64,000 bases of DNA. Source: Strongylocentrotus purpuratus. Lineage: Eukaryota > Echinodermata > Echinoidea > Camarodonta > Strongylocentrotidae. Within the stretch, counting starts at the first letter, position 1. The number at the start of each line of letters is the position of its first letter. Below, in pieces: positions 50,701 to 59,700 of this stretch. The notes beneath the pieces were generated by a model, which was not told where the DNA came from, did not search any database, and saw only the letters and a program-made list of their open reading frames with translations. The stretch is from the NCBI RefSeq assembly GCF_000002235.5, contig NW_022145615.1:28756921-28820920 (forward strand), written 5' to 3'. The position numbers were made by a program, and so were the translations under genes.

Positions 50701-53700
50701 ACACAAATACATAAACTAGGTGAACACACCCTAAACAAGCCACAAACCTGGCTTTCATTGTGTTCACCATTTCCCAATTATCCACTTTTGTTTTTTATGT
50801 AGTCTGTTAATGCTGAATTATGTATTATACTTGTTTTTTGTTTTTATCTTCTTAATCGTTTGATTGAAATGTCATAGTTTTATAATGTTTGTATTGCCCC
50901 CCATTGACTGTTTTGTTGTTGTTGTACACATTGTTTTAATTGATGTTGGAATTTGGAAATAAATAATTTGATTTGATTTACAGGTTCTCAAAATATCGTG
51001 ATTACAAGTTTTTTTTCATATACATGCATGACCCTTTGATCTTTGACCTTATAGCCCTAAAATCTAATCAGTTAATTGGCTCTGCAAGATACATACATGT
51101 CCTGAGTTTGACAGTAGTCCATCTGCAGTTCAAATGAGAATGCATTCACAAGCTAATAGTGCATACATAATGAGTCCCATGACCTTTGACCTTTGATCTC
51201 ATGACCCCAAAATCTAATCCGTTCATTGGCTAAGATACATACATGTCCTGAGTTTGAGTAATATGCTACAGCCTACAATGGATTACCTGAATCTGTATCG
51301 TCTTTGTCAGGGAACATCCATGCCGGTGCTCCCTTGAGATGACCTCTCAGCTTGACGGTGTGACCGATCAACTTCTTGAGAATGTCCTCAAGATCACGAT
51401 TGGTTCCTTCAAATCCCTCTGTCATGACCACCACGGATGCTGCCTTGGGCGCCGTCTGAGGCTGGTCGGACTCCAGGGATGATGGAACTGATGATGACGA
51501 TGAAGATGGTGAGATGCCAGTACCAGAAGACGCTTTCCCCTGACTGCTTCTCTTAGACGATGGCACCAAACAGGAGCTGGAGGACCTACAGACGTGTTCC
51601 AGAGAGTCGGTGGCATTGTGGATGAGCTTATTGAGATGGTTGAGGGCCAGATTCAGGACCTGGAGAGCATACTGCTTGGACTGCATCTCCTTGATGTTGC
51701 CAGCAATGGCCAGGCAGAGGAGATCCATGGCTAACCAGAGCTGCGTTGCATCATTAGAGGAGGAGAGATCACTGTGGTGTGAGGAGGATGCCACAGTAAC
51801 AGGGGCAGTGTGTTGCTTCAATCTGAACACTGAGAAGGGAAACAAGAAGTAATCCTGTTTTAATAACAATAATAATATCCGTTCTTGTAAAGCGCATTTC
51901 ACATTATATAACGCCTCTTTGCGCTTCCTACATGTATGTGCTTCTTTAAATGATGTATTGGTAATAATTTATTACTTGACAAATATTCAAAAAAATATAA
52001 ACAGCCTATTATCTATCACTCTTAGTATAAATGTCTGATATGAAATAATAATTCTTTTGGACACCACTTTTAAACACAAATGACCATGAAAGAGCTATAA
52101 TACACCATCAGTTGCGAGTTGTTGCATTGTTTAAATACCCACTCTAACTAATATACTTCTTCACTGACATGCTATAAGTTGTACCATTCAGTATTGTATT
52201 AATGTTAAGGTGTGTCATTTGTCATGATGATATAAATACAAGAAAATGGACAAAAGGAACTTGATTTGATGATGTTCAAGAACAGGTCCTGTGGGGCTTA
52301 CTAGCTTTCAACCTGTGTGATAAGTCTTTAAAGCCCCACTGCACTGCTTATAGCTACTTGCGCCCTCTATATAGAAAACAATGCCTAATCGGTGCCTGTT
52401 GGTCCCACATGATTCTCTTTTTCTTATATTAATTGAGAGCTGATTTGATGAGATAACCATGTGTCAGTGACCATACAGGGAGGTCTAATTCTCCTGGCCA
52501 AACTAGTGCAGACAGACTTTAAAGTGTTTCTCTTTGTCACTGCTTGCCTGTTCATCGATCATAAATAGATTGTAAAATTCATTCATTGATCTTTGTAAAA
52601 TAAAGGGATAAAAGAATATTATAGTAGGTGATTTAAGAATTACTGTTCTCTCTGCTCTTTAGGAAGAAGGCTATAGTATCCAGCTGCCTGTGTTTGAGTC
52701 CAATCTCTAAGGCATGGATAGGAATAGAACAGTGATCCCAGTTGTTGAGATGGCAGAGCGCCTCGGTAACAGCGGCAGACTTGTACACCATCATCTGCAA
52801 TGAAAAATAAGATTTTACTTGAATTGGTATTTTGAAGGATCTATGAATTTAATCCCTGAATTGAGAATTGACGGAAAAAATGAGTACTGTATGGCATGTC
52901 CCTCTGTAGAATGTCAAGTTTTGCTATCACTAATATGCTGAGCCCAAGAGTGGTATTCTGGAGACTATGTGGTATTTTATATTAGAGGAAGTCTTTCAAC
53001 TGTCAAAATCAATGTGTATCAGTTCATGTCGTTGATTAGTCTCTGGGACCTGTTTCATAAAACTTTTTGTCTATAGCAAATGCTTAATTTCCATGGTAAA
53101 TTGCTCTCAGCCAATCAGATGCCATGATTTCAGTAGCTTATAACAGTAGCTTGTAACTTGTTATTGATATCAAGTTTTATGAAACAGTGCCCTGGACATA
53201 TTAACAGGACTCTGTAAATCTGAGAGAGACATCTGCATAAGCACCATGAAGAAAAGAAATCTGTGTAATTCCAGTTTGTTAAGACTGTTATCATATCTCT
53301 TGCTGGAAGAAAATAATAACATCTCAGGTACTAAGAGAATGGTGTTAATATACATGTAGACACACAAATGTTCTATCTGACACGATCTAAGCAGGTAAAC
53401 ATGACGTAAGTCCAATGGATTATTCCAGCTTGTAATTATAAACTGAATAATTACTTCCCAAAAATGACATTTCATAAGAAAATGTAATATCCACATTTCA
53501 AAATCCCACTATCTTGTAAAAGAAATGTTATTTTACCTCTTGAAGTGAAAAAGAAAGATTAATTTTGGTTGTTTTGCCAACTTTACCTTGCTGACAACTG
53601 ATTCTTGTTCCATACTGATAGAGAGCAGTCTGACCTCTGACCTAGTTAGCAGGGCGTGTGGCTGAGTAGGGTCTTCCGAGATGGACAACAGGGTTGGTTC

Positions 53701-56700
53701 CTGAAAACTAATGAAAACAAAAACAACAATCAACTGTGTAGGCATCAACTGAAACAACGGCAACAAGCGTAACCCAAGGAGGTGGGTTGGCTCAGTCGGT
53801 AGAGCGTCTGCCTGTCGACCGAAAGATTATTGGTTCAAATCGTACCCAGTTGGAAGACTGAAGCCTGCTTTGTATGTTAAAGTGTCTGACAGTGAAGTCT
53901 ACAAAGAAAACAGGTTTTTCTTGCAAAATTAGGACACTGCTAATGTTTAAATTTCACAGACAGGACATAAGTGACCTAATTCCTGCAAAGTTCTACAGAA
54001 TTTGATGTTGGCTGCAAAAGGGATACACTACCTTTAATAATAATAATAATAGTATGTTTAGTAAATTTTCTAATTTCGATTGTGCATGCATTCAAACATG
54101 TATTAAGCTTCCACCTTCTGTGATGTGATTGCAGTTTGTTATAAATATGCTTTTCTAAAAAATGCTTACAAATAAAATATCCCCTTTTTTGAAGAAGCAT
54201 AAATCAGGGAATAAGATGAGGATTAATATTGCTACTACTTCTTTTTAAATTTTCAATTGGTTATGCAGTTGCTTTCTTTCTCAAATACTCATATTTATTC
54301 AATTACTAACCACAGTTTTCCAGCATATTTAATAACAAAGCTCACAAACTGTCAATTTTGATAAGGTAAATAATGTGGAAACAACACAACGGTTTTGTGT
54401 GATAATAACTCATTATCTTTTAAAGGAAATATATTTACCTGTCAAATTGTGTTGAATTGTTTGAGAAATTCAAGAAACATAGACCACCATATCTGTCACC
54501 ACTTTGGCCTTGAAGAGCACCACCATACCACACCAGGCCTGAAGATCTTCCAGCATATACCCCCCTCACAGGGAGGCCTTTGCACAGCTTGGCCGTCCTT
54601 ATAGCAGTGGACACCATCGAATCGGTCCTGGTTTCAATCCTTGGACTCCTCTCAGCTGGACTTCCCGTCTTGGTGGACGACCCTGATGGAGGTGATTTCT
54701 GAAGCTTCCTCTGAAAACCTGAGACATGAGCTCTATCGGTTGCATCGGCCTGGCCTGAAGACACGCTTCTAGGATTGACCATGGAAAGCTGTCCATCAGC
54801 TATGAGGAACCAACTCTGCCATGATTTGATGTCGTTGGCAGAAGGGCTTGTAAACACCCCTTTGATGCGCTCACCATCATCACCCTTTGTGAGCTTCAGC
54901 TTCAGGTCATCCAGGTAGTTCCACCAGCTTCTGTTCGTTGGTGTGCCTTTCTCGCTGACCGGAGCCACCCCTCGCGTGAAGTCAAGCTCGTCTTCATCCC
55001 TGTCAGCCTTGGAAGACTTCCTCTTTTGAACCATCTCCTGCTTTTTCGCCGATGTGAGTACATGCTTGGGATTGTGACTGAAGTACTCCGCAAGGTTGAT
55101 CCTGTAAACGCCGTACTTCACATTGCTGTAGGTAACAATGATATTCTGCAAGTCAGGACTGACATCGAAGTCGCACGGCTTTCCTGTTTCTTGTGACTCT
55201 AAGACTCCGGCATTAACAAAGATACTGCGAATGAAATGCTTGTGGTTCACATGTGCAACCAGCTTTTGATGATTAACAGAAAATATAGCTGTATCGATAG
55301 TCAAGTCAAGGAAAGTGCAAAGGATAGGTGTTGTACTTTACTATTCAAAATAAATATGTACTTAAAAGTAGCCTTTTCACTTATTCTCTAAAGCGCTGTT
55401 AAATTACATTTGAATGCATGTGATAAGCGTCTACAAATGAATATATATACATTGTCTATTCTTTTTGGTATTATATGATTGCAGGAAGTAGGAGTTTTAG
55501 AACTAATCTGTAATATTGTCTTGTCCTCTGAGAACAAATAGACAAGGTACAGGTAATGACCTGGTACTTTGAGTTTACTTAACTGTTTTCTTTAAAAATT
55601 TCTTTTCTTCTTGTGTTAATAAAACTGCAATTCATTTCATTCTTTGTTTTTCACCATTTATAATCCTCTTCTTCTACTAAAAATGTGTTGATTAACTTCT
55701 AATAAAAATGATGCACATTAATGTCACTGATTACTTGCTATCATCAGTGAAATTTGGGAATCATAAAAGGATACATATGTTCCCAGAGGTATGTAGCGTA
55801 AACAAGAAATCTCTCTGTAGTCTGGCATTCACAATGTCCTCTTCAGTGATGCCTGTATGTTGCCATGACAACAGCCAGCTTTCTGGAGGCGGCGATTCAT
55901 TTCCTCCCTCTGGAAGTCGACAGAAGTGTTTCCCGATCAGGAGAGATGCAGAGGATTGTTCAACTGATAGGACGTTGACCTTTGGCAGGCTCCTCGCTTC
56001 ACTGATGCCTGTGAACAGGGGATTTGATAACAGAGAATGTCATATTCTTTTTTTCAGCAACAAATAAACAATGCAACACCACATGCACATTAAATATTTA
56101 TCACAGCTGAGCTTCAGTAAGGAAATGATCAGAAATAGCAATAAAGGAGATTATAAACTGCAATATGAGGCATGGGGAGCAGATATTTTATGTTGTGAGA
56201 AAAAGGGTAAAGCATATAGAATGTGTACCATCGAGTATTTAACAGTTTTGTTTCTCACAAATTGTTAAAATTGCAATTGTGTTATAAATATTTCTTCAGG
56301 GCAGACTTTTCGTAGTATTTCTAAATGTAGCAATTCATCAAGAAAAACCATATAGAGTAGATATACATGTACATATAACAGTGCATTTATAATATTGAAA
56401 TTTGCTTGAGAATCAAATTGACAGACCAAAATGTAACACTGCCAGCTATTTTAATAAATTCCAACATTTTCATGCTTATGAGCTCTCACACTTGAAAATA
56501 TATTACCAAATTAAATATGCGTTATATAAAAAATATTCCATCTTGTCTTGTCTTTATTGACTACATACCTATTATTTGCTTCAGTTTCTCTGATGAGTAA
56601 ACCCAAAGGACCTCTGCCTTTGATGTTGCTTTGCTGAGAGAAGATGAAGATGAAGTAGAGATGGACGGCAGGCTAACTGCACTGAGGGTACCATCATGTG

Positions 56701-59700
56701 AAAGCACTAGAATTGAGGTCCCTTTTCCATCTGTGTCGGACTTCCATTTGTACAATCTGCCACATGGAACGAAATACTGCCATAAATAAATCATTTACAC
56801 TTTTAAAAATCAGTCTTTATAGATACTATTCAATTAATTCCAGTTTTACAACAACAGTAAAAGCAAGGCTACTCGTTAAAAATGTTTGACAAATTGAGGC
56901 CATGCCTAAAGTATATCTACAACATTTTTGTCATCGATTGAGAGATTTGAAGTATATGGTGAAAAGGGATAATTTCTCATTTGAGCCAAAGTAATTAATT
57001 GAAATTATGCAAACTTCTTGTATGGGTTATGGTATCATGCATGCGCGTAATACCATAAACCATACGAGAAGTTTGCATAATTTTGAACTGATAGCTTCAG
57101 TCTGAGGTGCAGAGCTTAAGCTATAGGGTAGAGACGGTACTGAGCAACGACGTCGACATCGAAGCCCTCATCGGAGGCTTCCCGATATCGGATGTGATCC
57201 AAATTCAGGTGGAAAATGTGATATATGATTATGATTAAAATTAGTAAAAAATTGGGCTAAATTTCCTTTGCTAAAAATGAATATGAAACTGCTAAAAAAA
57301 AATGGATATGGTCTAGAGTAAAGGAGGGGTTTTTCGACCAATTAAGACAAAATCCTATTTTTGGGACTCTTTACTTCCTATTTATTATCATTTCTTGTTT
57401 AAATCATGAAGCAAATATTATTATTATTTAAACAGAAAAAGAATCCCAGAAAAAAATCACGAATTGCCATGACAATATTCATTTTAATTTTCACTGTTTC
57501 GGAGGCAGTTATCGACATAGCGAGCCAGTTTTCGACCGCATGTACAAAGTCAATAGGAAGCGCGCACGCACGCCGCGCGTTCCCGCGCTGATCTATAGCA
57601 CTAGCGGGCGGCGCAGGTATCCGATGCCAGAGCTCCCGGGTGCTCACCAGGTCGAAAACGAGCTCTGCGTTGATCGGAAATTGGAATCTGAATTAGGCAG
57701 AGATATCGTGTGTGCGTTGCGGTGTCCGGCTGCATTGATTTAATACATGCGATGAGATACTTTTGAGCTTGCGACTCGAACAAAATCGGGCTCTAAACCT
57801 AAAGCTCATTTTATGGTACCCATATTTCTTACAGACACGCGTAAGATACTTGGTTTTTTCAGATTCGGGTAGCGGAACCACCGATTACATCGCTAAAATG
57901 TGATATTTTAGGATATATTTTGATTGCAAATGTGGTTCTTCAGTGACTCTGGCATGGTATGGTATGTGTGGAATATGTGATATGCTATTATGCGATGTAT
58001 TTTAAAGGGATTTTACCATGCATCCAACAGATCGGCCGAAAACTGGAAATGGTCGATTACCCCCTCCTTTACTCTATGGAAGTAGAGTCTACACTAGCGC
58101 AATTTCTTTCCGTGCAATTGGTTGACTCCATAGAACCTTTTACTTTTTACCTTTTACTTCATGAAAACATATATCCGACGTATTGCAAAACATAACGGCT
58201 ATATCGTCATCCGAGTCACTGGGGACAAACTTGAGACGTACCTTTTTTTCCAGCAATCTTTCTAAAGGATTCACGGTTGGGAGGTTGTCAAAAGAAATCT
58301 ATTGTCCACGATGCGAAAAGTTGCGAAATTCACACAGAACATTCCTACATGGGGGATTTCTTTCCACCACACATATTTGAATTGATGCAAAAAATACTGG
58401 CTGGGACACTATTTCAAACGACATAAAATCCTGTATTCTTAGTCTCTTTTCTATCATTCAATATGATAAATAAAATGACTAAAAACACTATAAAACTGTC
58501 TATATATTCCTCGTGGTGTAAGTCCCCCTTACGTGTTAAGATCATCACATTTCTCATAGAGGGGGACTCGGATCACGAGGAGTATATTAGTCGTGGTGTA
58601 AGTCCCCTTCTATGGGAAATTTGACGATTTTAACACGTAAGGGGGACTTACACCACGAGGAATATATAGACAGTTTTATAGTGTTTTTTAGTCAGATTCT
58701 TTTGATTTATTGATAAACTTTAACAGCGAATATTCTTTTGACAACTTTAATATGATCAAATAATATGACTCAAAACACTATAAAAATGTCTTTATATTCC
58801 TCTTGGTGTAAGCCCCCCTCACGTGTTAAGATCATCACATTTCTCATAGAGGGGGACTCGGATCACGAGTAGTATATTAGTCGTGGTGTAAGTCCCCTTC
58901 TATGGGAAATTTGACGATTTTAACACGTAAGGGGGACTTACACCACGAGGAATATATAGACAGTTTTATAGTGTTTTTTAGTCAGATTCTTTTGATTTAT
59001 TGATAAACTATAACAGCAAATATTAATTTAACATCTCTAACATCTTTAGGTAACTGTCTGAAAGTGGCAGTGTGGTCTTGAAGAGGAGGGAAATGAGGGG
59101 TAGATAATATCAACGGGTTAATTGCCGTATCGTGTGATTTCGGAGGGGGGACTCGGATCACGAGTAGTATATTAGTCGTGGTGTAAGTCCCCTTCTATGG
59201 GAAATTTGATGATCTTAACACGTAAGGGGGACTTACACCACGAGGAATATATAGACAGTTTTATAGTGGTTTTTAGTCAGATTCTTTTGATTAATTGATA
59301 AACTTTAACAGCGAATATTAATTTATCATCTCTAGGTAACTGTCTGAAAGTGGCAGTGTGGTCTTGAAAAGGAGGGAAATGAGGGGTAGATAATATCAAC
59401 GGGTTAATTGCCGTATCGTGTGATTTCGGAGGGGGGACTCGGATCACGAGTAGTATATTAGTCGTGGTGTAAGTCCCCTTCTATGAGAAATTTGAAGATC
59501 TTAACACGTAAGGGGGACTTACACCACGAGGAATATATAGACAGTTTTATAGTGTTTTTTAGTCAGATTCTTTTGATTTATTGATAAACTTTAACAGCGA
59601 ATATTAATTTAACATCTCTAGGTAACTGTCTGAAAGTGGCAGTGTGGTCTTGAAGAGGAGGGAAATGAGGGGTAGATAATATCAACGGGTTAATTGCCGT

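Noticed and set aside
53587-53700. Exon 5 starting at the CAG acceptor (53701-53703)
   Set aside because: Joining there to exon 4 shifts the frame and soon meets a stop. The TTAG acceptor seven bases upstream keeps the frame.
53781-53855. Functional tRNA gene
   Set aside because: A and B boxes are good, but the T stem and acceptor stem do not pair, and a SINE-like body follows.
57399-57647. 82-codon - strand ORF over the CpG-rich stretch as SPG11 exon 1
   Set aside because: It has no similarity to spatacsin N-termini that I can see and no convincing donor in frame with exon 2.
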